64,000 nt of DNA, taken from NCBI GenBank assembly GCA_945883725.1, contig CAMCXZ010000002.1:43540-107539 (forward strand), read 5' to 3'. Positions 9,200 through 17,473 of the stretch are shown here, one piece after another. Origin of the DNA: Bifidobacterium breve (lineage in GTDB: Bacteria; Actinomycetota; Actinomycetes; Nanopelagicales; Nanopelagicaceae). The notes under the pieces were generated by a model, which was not told where the DNA came from, searched no databases, and saw only the letters and a program-made list of their open reading frames with translations. Made by a program: the position numbers and the translations under genes. The number at the start of each line of letters is the position of its first letter. Position 1 is the stretch's first letter.

Positions 9200-9865
9200 A
9201 TGTCTCATCAGATCAGAATCACACCAAGTATTCTCAATGCTGATTTTTCAAATTTGGGTGGAGAGATAGAGCGAATTTCTGCCACTTCCGATTTGGTTCA
9301 TCTAGATGTAATGGATGATGTTTTCGTTCCCAACTTCACCTTTGATTTCAAGCAGGCATCAGAAATTATTGCCGTAAGTAAATTGCCAGTGGATGCGCAT
9401 CTAATGGTTGCCGACGTAGATCTAATAGCGCCAAAGTATGCTGAAGTCGGATGTGCGAGTGTCACCATTCATGCTGAGGCCACAATCGATATTCGGGGCA
9501 CCTTAAAAGCGATTCGTAGCAATGGAGCACGAGCATCGCTAGCACTTAAGCCGAAGACTTCACTTGATCCGTATCTAGAATTTCTAGATGATCTCGACAT
9601 GCTTCTTATCATGACGGTCGAGCCTGGTTTTGGTGGCCAGAAATTTATGACCGACCAGTTACCTAAGATTGCACGTGCGCGTAAAGAAATCGGGACAAAA
9701 GCAATTTGGCTACAGGTTGATGGCGGTATCTCACTTGAAACGATCGAATCCGCGGCCACAGCTGGTGCCGATACTTTCGTTGCTGGTAGTGCGGTGTTTA
9801 ATAGCGCAGACCCTGCGCAAATGGTCTCTATTCTGCGCGAAAAAGCTCAATCAGTCAGCGGCTAA
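9200..9865 (+). CDS. rpe: Ribulose-phosphate 3-epimerase
   Basis: A 221-residue TIM-barrel enzyme that interconverts ribulose 5-phosphate and xylulose 5-phosphate in the pentose phosphate pathway. Family signatures are HLDVMDDVFVPN, DAHLMV, MTVEPGFGGQKF and VDGGIS, which carry the metal-binding His and Asp residues and the phosphate loop. The length is normal. It sits between rsmB and the his genes, as in other actinobacteria where rpe follows fmu/rsmB. Confidence 0.96.
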   Translation: MSHQIRITPSILNADFSNLGGEIERISATSDLVHLDVMDDVFVPNFTFDFKQASEIIAVSKLPVDAHLMVADVDLIAPKYAEVGCASVTIHAEATIDIRGTLKAIRSNGARASLALKPKTSLDPYLEFLDDLDMLLIMTVEPGFGGQKFMTDQLPKIARARKEIGTKAIWLQVDGGISLETIESAATAGADTFVAGSAVFNSADPAQMVSILREKAQSVSG

Positions 9866-9905
9866 CTGAGAAATAAATAGTGGTCCACGTTCTTTGCTCT
9901 TGAAG

Positions 9906-9911
9906 TAAACT
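9906..9911 (+). promoter_or_regulatory. -10 hexamer before hisE (leaderless type)
   Basis: TAAACT stands six bases (GATCCC) before the hisE ATG at 9918, within a 52-bp gap after rpe, and there is no ribosome binding site. It would drive hisE-hisG. Confidence 0.45.
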
Positions 9912-9917
9912 GATCCC

Positions 9918-10181
9918 ATGAAGTCATTTGAATCGCTCTTTGCCGAACTAACAGAAAAAGTGGCAGCTCAATCGCCGGACTCAGCCACCGTAGTTGCGGT
10001 TGGCGCTGGGGTTCATTCAATTGGCAAGAAAGTTCTAGAAGAGGCTGGCGAAGTATGGCTGGCTGCCGAACATGAGAGCGATGAGGCTCTGGCCGAAGAG
10101 ATAAGCCAATTGCTCTATCACTTGCAAGTTCTTATGTTAGCTCGCCAAATTTCAATTGCCGATGTTTATCGATACTTATAG
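9918..10181 (+). CDS. hisE: Phosphoribosyl-ATP pyrophosphatase
   Basis: An 87-residue all-helical MazG-like pyrophosphohydrolase that catalyses the second step of histidine synthesis. The metal-binding pattern is visible as [13 protein letters not shown] (E-x-x-E) with a downstream acidic helix [13 protein letters not shown]. It is a stand-alone HisE rather than the HisIE fusion of enterics, as is usual in actinobacteria. hisG begins 9 bp downstream behind a GGAG ribosome binding site. Confidence 0.93.
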   Translation: MKSFESLFAELTEKVAAQSPDSATVVAVGAGVHSIGKKVLEEAGEVWLAAEHESDEALAEEISQLLYHLQVLMLARQISIADVYRYL

Positions 10182-10190
10182 GAGCAGAAA

Positions 10191-11030
10191 ATGATTCGAA
10201 TTGCAGTTCCTAATAAGGGTTCACTTGCTGAAGCGTCGATCTCAATTCTTAAAGAGGCAGGCTATCGTCAACGAGTTGATTCTCGCGATTTAGTTTTACT
10301 GGATCCTGAAAATGGTGTTGAGTTTTATTACTTGCGGCCACGCGATATTGCGATTTATGTTGGTTCTGGCGAATTGGAAGCGGGAATCACCGGGCGTGAT
10401 TTGCTAATTGATTCAGGTGCACCAGCAAAGGAAATCTTAAGTTTAGGATTCGGCGGTTCTACTTTTAGATTTGCCGGTGGTACAGATCGCGAATGGAAGA
10501 TAGGTGATCTCGCCGGCAAACGGATTGCGACTGCCTATCCAGGTCTAGTAGCGGCGCACTTGAAGGAATTGAAGATCTATGCCGATGTTGTTCGTTTAGA
10601 TGGCGCAGTCGAGAGCAGTGTGCGACTGGGAGTTGCAGATGTAATCGCCGATGTGGTCAGTACTGGAAACACGTTGCGACAAGCTGGTCTTAAAATTTTT
10701 GGTGAGCCAATTCTTAACAGTGAAGCAATCTTGATTAAGAACTCCAGCCAAGCCGATGGTCTTGAGATTCTTATGCGCCGACTGCAGGGTGTAGTTACAG
10801 CCAGACAATACGTGTTGCTTGATTACGATATTCCAAAGAGTGCTCTCGATCGGGCTTGCGAACTAACCCCGGGCTTGGAGTCACCAACTATTTCACCACT
10901 ACAAAAGGCAGACTGGGTCGCGGTGCGTGCAATGGTTCCACGCCTGGACACTAACGCCGTGATGGATGATCTTTGGACAATTGGAGCTCGCGGTATTTTG
11001 GTTACTGATATCCACGCTTGTCGCTTATAA
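10191..11030 (+). CDS. hisG: ATP phosphoribosyltransferase, long form
   Basis: The first and feedback-controlled enzyme of histidine synthesis. Its 279 residues fit the long HisG form with a C-terminal ACT-like regulatory domain (about 205-279, ending in [14 protein letters not shown]). Catalytic-domain features are [10 protein letters not shown], the GITGRDLL segment and [15 protein letters not shown], which contains the PRPP-binding loop. The stop is one base from the convergent end of serB, with no terminator hairpin between them. Confidence 0.95.
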   Translation: MIRIAVPNKGSLAEASISILKEAGYRQRVDSRDLVLLDPENGVEFYYLRPRDIAIYVGSGELEAGITGRDLLIDSGAPAKEILSLGFGGSTFRFAGGTDREWKIGDLAGKRIATAYPGLVAAHLKELKIYADVVRLDGAVESSVRLGVADVIADVVSTGNTLRQAGLKIFGEPILNSEAILIKNSSQADGLEILMRRLQGVVTARQYVLLDYDIPKSALDRACELTPGLESPTISPLQKADWVAVRAMVPRLDTNAVMDDLWTIGARGILVTDIHACRL

Positions 11031-11031
11031 C

Positions 11032-12222
11032 TTAAATATTTGCAGCTTCCACATCTTCGCGCGTAATACCGAGCAAATAAAGTACTGAATCCAAATAAGG
11101 CGCAGATAGTGAACTGTCTGCAGCTGCACGGACGGCAGGCTTTGCATTAAATGCGATACCTAGACCTGCCGCTGCAATCATGTCTAAGTCATTAGCGCCA
11201 TCACCGATAGCAATAGTTTGTTCGAGAGTAACACCGGCTTTAGTTGCAAAATCTCGCAGCGCTTGGGCCTTAGCTGCTCGATCAATAATCGGCTGAAGAA
11301 CTTTTCCAGTCAATTTTCCACCAACAATTTCAAGATTATTAGCGCGGTAGTTAGTGATTCCCAATTCGGTTAGCAATGGCTCAATAACGCAAGTGAACCC
11401 ACCTGAAACAACAGCTACTTCGTGACCCAACTTCTGCAACGTCTTAACCAGAGTCCGAGCTCCTGGAGTTAACTTAATTTCGTTTCGCACTTGGTCAAGA
11501 ATTTCCTCAGAAGCACCAGCTAAAAGCGCTACCCGAGCACGCAATGAAGCTTCGAAGTCTAACTCGCCAGCCATTGCCGCATTAGTTATCTCGATAACTT
11601 GCTTTTCGACGCCGACCTTGGCTGCAAGCAACTCGATAACTTCCTGCTGGATAAGAGTGGAATCCACATCCATTACAACTAATTTCTTGGCCAATCTCGC
11701 TAATCCACCAGGGGAGACAGCAATATCTATTCCCACTTCACGGGCAACTAGAGCAAGAGAGGTGCGTAATTGATCAACGCTTGCTGCCGACACTTGAAAC
11801 TCAACTGCCGTAACAGGGTATGAAGCAGTACGAAAAATACGTTCGATGTTTCCACCTTGGGCAGAAATTGCGGTGGCGATCGCTGCGATTGCACTTGGCT
11901 GCAGCTTTTGCGATAAAGCTACAACATGTAAGAGACCTTGCTTAGCTTGAATCGAACTAGTCGCGGAATCTGAAAAGAGCGTCGCGATGTCCACATCTAG
12001 CTTCACGGCACATTCATTTAAATCAGCTTCTATCGCACCAGCATGCGCCGGGCTCAAACCAATCAAAACAGTCAATATCAAGCGATCACTAATCACGACC
12101 TGCTCAATATCCAACACGGTGATAGCAAAAGGTTCTAGGGTGGCAAATAGCGCTTGGGTGATGCCAGGGGCATCTGAGCCAGTTAGAAGAATAAGGCCAG
12201 TGTGTTGCGCATCGCTGCTCAT
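11032..12222 (-). CDS. serB: Phosphoserine phosphatase with tandem N-terminal ACT domains
   Basis: A 396-residue HAD-family enzyme that dephosphorylates phosphoserine to serine. Two ACT-like domains occupy about 1-170, followed by the phosphatase. The nucleophile motif DVDSTLIQ has D185 and D187; GGFTCVIEPL carries motif II and GDGANDLDMI motif IV. The long ACT-containing architecture matches mycobacterial SerB2, where the ACT domains sense serine. Serine made here supplies the folate/glycine path that uses gcvP and gcvH. Confidence 0.94.
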   Translation of the reverse strand: MSSDAQHTGLILLTGSDAPGITQALFATLEPFAITVLDIEQVVISDRLILTVLIGLSPAHAGAIEADLNECAVKLDVDIATLFSDSATSSIQAKQGLLHVVALSQKLQPSAIAAIATAISAQGGNIERIFRTASYPVTAVEFQVSAASVDQLRTSLALVAREVGIDIAVSPGGLARLAKKLVVMDVDSTLIQQEVIELLAAKVGVEKQVIEITNAAMAGELDFEASLRARVALLAGASEEILDQVRNEIKLTPGARTLVKTLQKLGHEVAVVSGGFTCVIEPLLTELGITNYRANNLEIVGGKLTGKVLQPIIDRAAKAQALRDFATKAGVTLEQTIAIGDGANDLDMIAAAGLGIAFNAKPAVRAAADSSLSAPYLDSVLYLLGITREDVEAANI

Positions 12223-12228
12223 ATGCGC

Positions 12229-12234
12229 AGATTA
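12229..12234 (-). promoter_or_regulatory. -10 hexamer before serB (leaderless type)
   Basis: On the minus strand TAATCT is followed by six bases (GCGCAT) and the serB ATG. It shares the 40-bp divergent gap with the start of the ABC ATPase gene, whose own TATCTT lies at 12249-12254. Confidence 0.4.
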
Positions 12235-12262
12235 CCGTGAATCCACGCTATCTTTTCGTTCT

Positions 12263-13054
12263 ATGGCAAGCGATACCGTTCTAACTCTCGACGAAGTAAC
12301 CGTTCGTCGCGGGGCCTCAACTATCTTGGGGCCACTGTCGCTGACCTTGCGAACTGGGCAACGATGGGTGATTTTAGGCCCGAATGGCGCCGGCAAATCC
12401 ACACTTCTGCAATTAATCGCCACTCGTATTTTTCCATCTTCGGGTTCTGCGCTAATCCTTGATAAAGCAATGGGCAAAGTTGATCTCTTTGAATTACGAA
12501 CCAGAATCGGTCTGGTCTCGGCTAACAGCACGACCGGAATCCCAGATGGAGAACTTGTTCGAGATGTCGTTCTAACTGCGGCTTACGCAATCAGTGGTCG
12601 CTGGAATGAAACCTATGATCTCTGGGATGAATCCCGAGCCATCGCGTTGCTGACAACTTTTGGAGTTAGAAGTTTGGGCGATCGTGCTTACGGAACACTA
12701 AGTGAGGGTGAACGCAAGCGCGTAACAATAGCTCGCGCTCTAATGGTTGATCCCGAATTAATTTTACTTGATGAACCTACTTCTGGACTAGATCTGCCGG
12801 GTCGAGAAGATCTGTTAACTCGATTTGCCACTTTTGCAAGTGATCCATCGTCACCAGCTTCAATTATTGTCACGCACCATCTCGAGGAGATTCCGGTAGG
12901 CACCACGCACGCACTGCTTATTAAGAACGGCCAGATTGCCTACTCTGGCGAGATCAATGATGTCTTGACCACTCAAAATGTTTCTGAGGTTTTCAACTAC
13001 CCACTTACGGTTACCAAAGAGGGTGCTCGGTTCTTTGCTCGCTCAAATCGATAA
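12263..13054 (+). CDS. ABC transporter ATP-binding protein
   Basis: A 263-residue ABC ATPase starting at the ATG in the serB-divergent gap; the frame is open further upstream inside serB but that extension is not credible. Motifs are Walker A GPNGAGKST near 42-50, signature LSEGERKRV, Walker B LILLDEPTSGLD and switch His in VTHH. No membrane partner is adjacent, so the substrate is unknown. The sequence resembles the stand-alone ABC ATPases (ModF/YlmA-like) found in actinobacteria. Confidence 0.9.
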   Translation: MASDTVLTLDEVTVRRGASTILGPLSLTLRTGQRWVILGPNGAGKSTLLQLIATRIFPSSGSALILDKAMGKVDLFELRTRIGLVSANSTTGIPDGELVRDVVLTAAYAISGRWNETYDLWDESRAIALLTTFGVRSLGDRAYGTLSEGERKRVTIARALMVDPELILLDEPTSGLDLPGREDLLTRFATFASDPSSPASIIVTHHLEEIPVGTTHALLIKNGQIAYSGEINDVLTTQNVSEVFNYPLTVTKEGARFFARSNR

Positions 13055-13676
13055 GAGTTGGCAGCCATTATTTGCTAGGTACCAATCAGAGCTAACCGAG
13101 ATCCAAAACATCGTTGCTTCGCAACGAATCGCACCGGCAAATGAGAACGTATTTCGGGTCTTTAACTATTCGATTGATCATTACCGCGCCGTGATCGTGG
13201 GCCAAGACCCTTATCCGACGCCAGGATATGCAACTGGATTAGCGTTTAGTGTTAATCCTGAGGTTAGAAAACTTCCGGCTTCACTTAAGAATATATTTAC
13301 CGAGTATGTATCGGATACAGGTTTTAGCCAACCAAAAAATGGCGACTTATCGGATTGGGCTCGAAACGGGGTCGCGCTTTTAAACAGCTCTCTAACTCTA
13401 AATCTTGATAATAAGTCAGATCATTTATCAATTGGTTGGCAACGTATTACCGCCGCTGTCTTAGAAGTTCTGGCTAATCGTGGATGTGTGGCAATCCTTT
13501 GGGGGAGTCAGGCCCAGAAGTTGGGATCCGCTTTCGCCGAAGATCAGAAAGTCCAGTCGGTGCACCCGAGCCCGCTTTCGGCCTATCGAGGGTTCTTTGG
13601 GAGTAAACCGTTTACTAAATGCAATGAGCTATTAATCTCTTCGGATCAGATTCCGATAAATTGGCGTTTGCCGTAA
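13035..13676 (+). CDS. ung: Uracil-DNA glycosylase, family 1
   Basis: Removes uracil from DNA in base excision repair. Family 1 motifs are VGQDPYPTPGYATGLAFS with the catalytic Asp, LLNSSLTL, and HPSPLSAYRGFFGSKPF with the catalytic His. The start is uncertain: the TTG at 13035 gives about 213 residues and aligns with the usual N-terminus, while a GTG at 13023 is also in frame. Either overlaps the end of the ABC gene. The gene ends just before a bidirectional terminator. Confidence 0.9.
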   Translation: MLAQIDKSWQPLFARYQSELTEIQNIVASQRIAPANENVFRVFNYSIDHYRAVIVGQDPYPTPGYATGLAFSVNPEVRKLPASLKNIFTEYVSDTGFSQPKNGDLSDWARNGVALLNSSLTLNLDNKSDHLSIGWQRITAAVLEVLANRGCVAILWGSQAQKLGSAFAEDQKVQSVHPSPLSAYRGFFGSKPFTKCNELLISSDQIPINWRLP

Positions 13677-13679
13677 TAG

Positions 13680-13711
13680 AAAACGGGCCACGATTTCTCG
13701 TGGCCCGTTTT
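13680..13711. terminator. Bidirectional intrinsic terminator between ung and the purine permease
   Basis: A perfect 14-bp inverted repeat, AAAACGGGCCACGA against TCGTGGCCCGTTTT, with a 4-base loop. The GC-rich stem ends in an A-tract on one side and a T-tract on the other, so it can terminate both convergent transcripts. Confidence 0.93.
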
Positions 13712-13728
13712 CATTAAGTTTACTTAGC

Positions 13729-15222
13729 TTATGCGAGCCAAGCATTTATTGGTGATGCTAAGAAGTAGATCATAAACAGACCAGCTACTAGAAGAAGAAG
13801 TGGATGAACTTCTTTTCCGCGGCCTTGCACATAACGAATTACTACGTGAGTTACGAAACCAGCTCCGATACCTACTGAGATGTTATAGGAGAATGGCATC
13901 AAGATAATGGTTAAGAATGCTGGGATTCCTATTCCTAGATCGTCCCAATCAATATTCTTAATCTGGCTCATCATTAGGAAACCAACGATGATCAACGATG
14001 GAGTCGCAGCCTCGTAAGGAATGATTGCTACCAATGGTGCTAAGAATGTGGTCAGAAGGAATGCCAGACCTGTCACAATCGATGCAAGCCCAGTACGTGC
14101 GCCTTCACCAACACCCGTTGCTGATTCGATGTAACTGGTGTTTGAAGATACGCCAGCTGCTCCACCTGCTGCTGCTGCGATTGAGTCAACAATCAGGATC
14201 CGATTAGCACTTTCAATATTTCCATCGCGATCAGTCAGACCCGCTTGATTTCCAATGGCCGTCATGGTTCCCATGGTGTCAAAGAAATCAGCCAATAGAA
14301 GAGTGAAGACTAGAAGCAGAGCCGCAAGCATTCCGGTCTTTGGATTAGTGAATGCACCAAAGATGTCTTGGAACCCTATGCCGAGTGTGTCAAAACGTGG
14401 GGTATCTGCAAGATTTAGATTACCGCTAGCGTCTTTAGGTAGCGCTGGATTATTCAGCGCCCAACCACGAGGATTAGATTCGGTAGGACTTAGGAAGCTA
14501 TTGCCTATTTTGAATTGAGCCTCAACAAAGATAGCAAGAAGAGTTGAAGTGACAATTCCAATCAGAATAGAACCCTTGACTTTTTTGATCATGAGAACGA
14601 TTGTTAGGAATAGACCGAAAGCAAAAATAACGATCGGCCAGCCGACCAACTGCCCACCATCGCCAAGTTCTAGTGGTACTGCAGATGGCTTCGAATTAGT
14701 ACTTCCCCAAACGACGTTAGGGGTTCTTCTAACAAAGCCAGCATCAACTAGGCCAATAAGAGCGATGAATAGACCAATACCTACCGAGATCGCGATTTTC
14801 AGTGAAGTCGGAATGGCTTTGAACACTGCCACGCGGAATCCTGTTAAAACCAAAATGAGAATCAAAACACCTTCGATTAATACCAAGCCCATCGCTTGCT
14901 CCCAAGTTGAATTCTTGGCTATGGATACGGCAACGAAGGTGTTCAAACCCAAACCAGTTGCTAGTGCTAAAGGAAAATTAGCGATAGCTCCCATGAGTAT
15001 TGTGAGGACACCCGCAACAAGAGCGGTACCTGCTGCGACGATTATGATCGCATTAGTTCTGTCGCCACCACCGATGAACTGACCAGCTCCATCTGTAGTT
15101 GCAAGAATCAACGGGTTTAGGGCCACGATGTAGGCCATGGTAAAGAAAGTTACGAGTCCGCCTCGAATTTCTTGAGCGACCGACGAACCACGTTCTGAGA
15201 TTTTGAAATACGAATCCAGCAT
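13729..15222 (-). CDS. Purine nucleobase permease, NCS2 AzgA/PbuG type
   Basis: A 497-residue integral membrane protein with about 12-14 hydrophobic segments. The N-terminus (EIRGGLVTFFTMAYIVALNP) and the ADFFDTMGTM and SSNTSYIESATGVGEGARTG blocks are hallmarks of the AzgA/PbuG/GhxP branch of NCS2 transporters, which import adenine, guanine or hypoxanthine with protons. apt, the likely salvage partner, lies at 19330. The exact substrate cannot be read from the sequence. Confidence 0.9.
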   Translation of the reverse strand: MLDSYFKISERGSSVAQEIRGGLVTFFTMAYIVALNPLILATTDGAGQFIGGGDRTNAIIIVAAGTALVAGVLTILMGAIANFPLALATGLGLNTFVAVSIAKNSTWEQAMGLVLIEGVLILILVLTGFRVAVFKAIPTSLKIAISVGIGLFIALIGLVDAGFVRRTPNVVWGSTNSKPSAVPLELGDGGQLVGWPIVIFAFGLFLTIVLMIKKVKGSILIGIVTSTLLAIFVEAQFKIGNSFLSPTESNPRGWALNNPALPKDASGNLNLADTPRFDTLGIGFQDIFGAFTNPKTGMLAALLLVFTLLLADFFDTMGTMTAIGNQAGLTDRDGNIESANRILIVDSIAAAAGGAAGVSSNTSYIESATGVGEGARTGLASIVTGLAFLLTTFLAPLVAIIPYEAATPSLIIVGFLMMSQIKNIDWDDLGIGIPAFLTIILMPFSYNISVGIGAGFVTHVVIRYVQGRGKEVHPLLLLVAGLFMIYFLASPINAWLA

Positions 15223-15318
15223 GAATTTAGCCTTTCTAATTTTGTTGACGGAGGTGTTTGCGACTCCGAGCCGAAGAACGTCCAGCTAACGTAGGGAACT
15301 TAGGAGTAAACCTAAGGC

Positions 15319-15999
15319 TTACTGAGAAGTTTTTGAGGTAAGCCGAGCCACGATCCCTAAGAAAATTGCGATTGATTGCCCGATTAAGAGCGCAAACAGG
15401 GCAGTTCCTACGCCTAGCGCCCCGCCTAGCAGAGCTCCAAATATCAAAACCGTTCCTTCGATCGCCAATCGCACCCGACCGACTCGGATACCCGTCTTAT
15501 GGTGAAGAGCTGTCATCAAGCCATCTCGAGGTCCCGGCCCTAGACCACAAGTTATGTAAAGACTGGAGCCAGCACCTACTAAAGCAATTCCTGAGAATAC
15601 ATAGAGCAATCCGACGATCGTATTTTCGGCAGGTGGAATGAAGTCGATACCTAATTGAATGGCAGCTGCGATGATCACAATATTTGCGATCGTTCCAAAA
15701 CCTGGCTTCTCCTTTAGCGGTATCCAAAGCAGAAGAACGATGGCACTGATTATAAAAGTAAGTAACCCGATCTCTGAGTCAAATGTTTTTGCTAAACCTT
15801 GTGCCAAAACTGACCAAGGTGCGTTACCCAAGTTTGATTGAATGAGCACTGAATCACCGATACCAAAAATAAATAGCCCAAAACAAAGGATCGCAACTCG
15901 AGAGACCGATAAGTCCCAACGACTCTGCGCACGCCATGGCGTTACTGGAATCGTCTTATGTGGTCGTAAGAAATCCATAAAGCGCGAGGTCAATGACAT
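15319..15999 (-). CDS. YczE/YitT-family integral membrane protein
   Basis: About 226 residues with five or six hydrophobic helices. The pattern GIGDSVLIQSNLGNAPWSVL and CGLGPGPRDGLM is that of the YczE/YyaS membrane family, whose function is not established. I choose the ATG at 15999 because TATCCT lies six bases upstream, a spacing seen before many starts here; a GTG at 16017 would add six residues. The stop is followed by a short dyad, CTTAGG-N6-CCTAAG (15299-15316). Confidence 0.82.
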   Translation of the reverse strand: MSLTSRFMDFLRPHKTIPVTPWRAQSRWDLSVSRVAILCFGLFIFGIGDSVLIQSNLGNAPWSVLAQGLAKTFDSEIGLLTFIISAIVLLLWIPLKEKPGFGTIANIVIIAAAIQLGIDFIPPAENTIVGLLYVFSGIALVGAGSSLYITCGLGPGPRDGLMTALHHKTGIRVGRVRLAIEGTVLIFGALLGGALGVGTALFALLIGQSIAIFLGIVARLTSKTSQ

Positions 16000-16005
16000 T
16001 TGCCG

Positions 16006-16011
16006 AGGATA
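16006..16011 (-). promoter_or_regulatory. -10 hexamer before the YczE-family gene
   Basis: TATCCT on the minus strand, six bases before the ATG at 15999. It supports that start over the GTG at 16017, which would place the hexamer inside the coding region. Confidence 0.35.
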
Positions 16012-16049
16012 GCCCACTTCTGAACTTGCCGAGATAGCATTGCGCCCTA

Positions 16050-16787
16050 ATGGAATTCCCAGGCCTTGGAACGTTAATCAATACCTTCACCATCATCGGT
16101 GGAGCAGCCCTTGGTGTTCTCATCGGTTCACGAGTTAGTGAAAAGCTACGAGATTTAGTTACCGATATCCTAGGACTAGTCACTTTATTAGCAGCTGCAA
16201 GTGCGTTGATTCCGCTCTGGTCTTCTGAATATGTATCGGCACTACCTAAGGGTTGGACGCTACTTTGCGTTTTGGGTTCACTCCTAATTGGAGCCTTGAT
16301 CGGTAGCGCACTGCATCTGGAAGAGAAGCTTGAAGTTCTCGGTGAAAATTTGCGGAAACGTTTCCGTGCCTCTAAGGAAAGTCCATTTATCGAGGGATTC
16401 GTCAGCGCATCGCTGCTCTTTGCAATTGGACCACTAGCAATCCTCGGCTCGATAAGCGATGGCATGGGCACCGGGATTGATCAATTGATTTTGAAATCTA
16501 CCCTCGACTTTTTCGCTGCTATGGCTTTTGCTACATCTCTGGGTTGGGGGGTAGCTGCATCCGCAATTCCAGTGGGAATCTATCAAGGCACTTGGACTTT
16601 AGTTGGTCTCGGCTTGGGATCGATTTTAAGTGATTATCAGATCGCCGCTATGACAATTGTTGGTGGCCTGATGTTGCTTTGTATCGCACTTCGCTTGTTA
16701 AAGATAAAGGAAGTCGCTGTGGCTAATTTGTTGCCAGCTCTAGCTATCGCGCCAGTCTTTGCGCTAGTGGTACATCAATTCGTTTAA
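16050..16787 (+). CDS. DUF554 family membrane protein
   Basis: A 245-residue membrane protein with roughly seven hydrophobic segments. The N-terminal GLGTLINTFTIIGGAALGVLIGSRV, the central FVSASLLFAIGPLAILGS and the DFFAAMAFATSLGWGV segment are characteristic of DUF554 (YdfK-like). Its function is unknown. It is divergent from the YczE-like gene across about 50 bp and convergent with tdk. Confidence 0.88.
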   Translation: MEFPGLGTLINTFTIIGGAALGVLIGSRVSEKLRDLVTDILGLVTLLAAASALIPLWSSEYVSALPKGWTLLCVLGSLLIGALIGSALHLEEKLEVLGENLRKRFRASKESPFIEGFVSASLLFAIGPLAILGSISDGMGTGIDQLILKSTLDFFAAMAFATSLGWGVAASAIPVGIYQGTWTLVGLGLGSILSDYQIAAMTIVGGLMLLCIALRLLKIKEVAVANLLPALAIAPVFALVVHQFV

Positions 16788-16810
16788 AGAACAGCTAACC
16801 CACCTATCCT

Positions 16811-17455
16811 TTATGAATTAAAGGGGAGTGGCTCACTTGAAGTATGTCCTGCTCGAGAAACGCGAGCAGTTAACTGACGCATGTGATGGCGGCGACAAAG
16901 AACTTCATAAGCAACTTCGTCGGCATTATTGGTATCTCCGACAACTACTTGTTCGCCCTCAGTAACCATGATGCCGTTAATAGTTCGTGCATTATGAGTA
17001 GCGCGCTGACCACACCAGCAAAGCGCTTCTACTTGAAGAGTATTTACGCGATCGGCTAGTTCAACTAACCGAGCCGAACCCGGAAAAAGCTTGGTTCGAA
17101 AATCCGCCAAGATTCCAAAGGCATATACATCGATTCCAAGACCATCGACTATGCGGGCTAACTGGTCGATTTGAATTGGTTCATAGAACTGAGCTTCGTC
17201 ACAAATAATGTAATCAACCCGAGATCCAATGGATAACTGATCGACTACAAATCTGTGAATATCTAACTCAGGTCCTACTTCAATGGCTGCACTCTGTAGC
17301 CCAAGGCGAGAGGAAATTACTCCAACGCCAGCTCGATCCTGATTCGTAAAGATCAATCCAGTACGACCGCGACTTTGGTGGTTATGAGCTGTTTGAAGCG
17401 CAAGCGTCGACTTACCACTGTCCATCGTTCCGCAGTAATACGTCAACTCAGCCAT
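16811..17455 (-). CDS. tdk: Thymidine kinase, type II
   Basis: Phosphorylates thymidine in salvage. The P-loop is MDSGKST near 11-17, the Walker B/catalytic segment is DEAQFY near 85-90, and the zinc-binding lasso has CWCGQRAT with a second pair around LCRRHH. 214 residues is normal for this family. CAGGAT lies seven bases before the ATG (17463-17468), a weak leaderless-type -10. The stop falls in a small hairpin, CCTTTA-N5-TAAAGG (16808-16824). Confidence 0.94.
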   Translation of the reverse strand: MAELTYYCGTMDSGKSTLALQTAHNHQSRGRTGLIFTNQDRAGVGVISSRLGLQSAAIEVGPELDIHRFVVDQLSIGSRVDYIICDEAQFYEPIQIDQLARIVDGLGIDVYAFGILADFRTKLFPGSARLVELADRVNTLQVEALCWCGQRATHNARTINGIMVTEGEQVVVGDTNNADEVAYEVLCRRHHMRQLTARVSRAGHTSSEPLPFNS

Positions 17456-17473
17456 GCCGGCAATCCTGCCACA

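Noticed and set aside
11987..12262. N-terminal extension of the ABC ATPase inside serB
   Set aside because: The extra 92 codons are antisense to the serB ACT domain; the ABC fold begins right after the ATG at 12263.
14549..15082. 177-codon ORF opposite the purine permease
   Set aside because: It lies wholly within a well-supported NCS2 permease gene and has no family features or start signals.
15956..16471. 171-codon minus-strand ORF
   Set aside because: It is antisense to the DUF554 gene and shows no recognisable domain.
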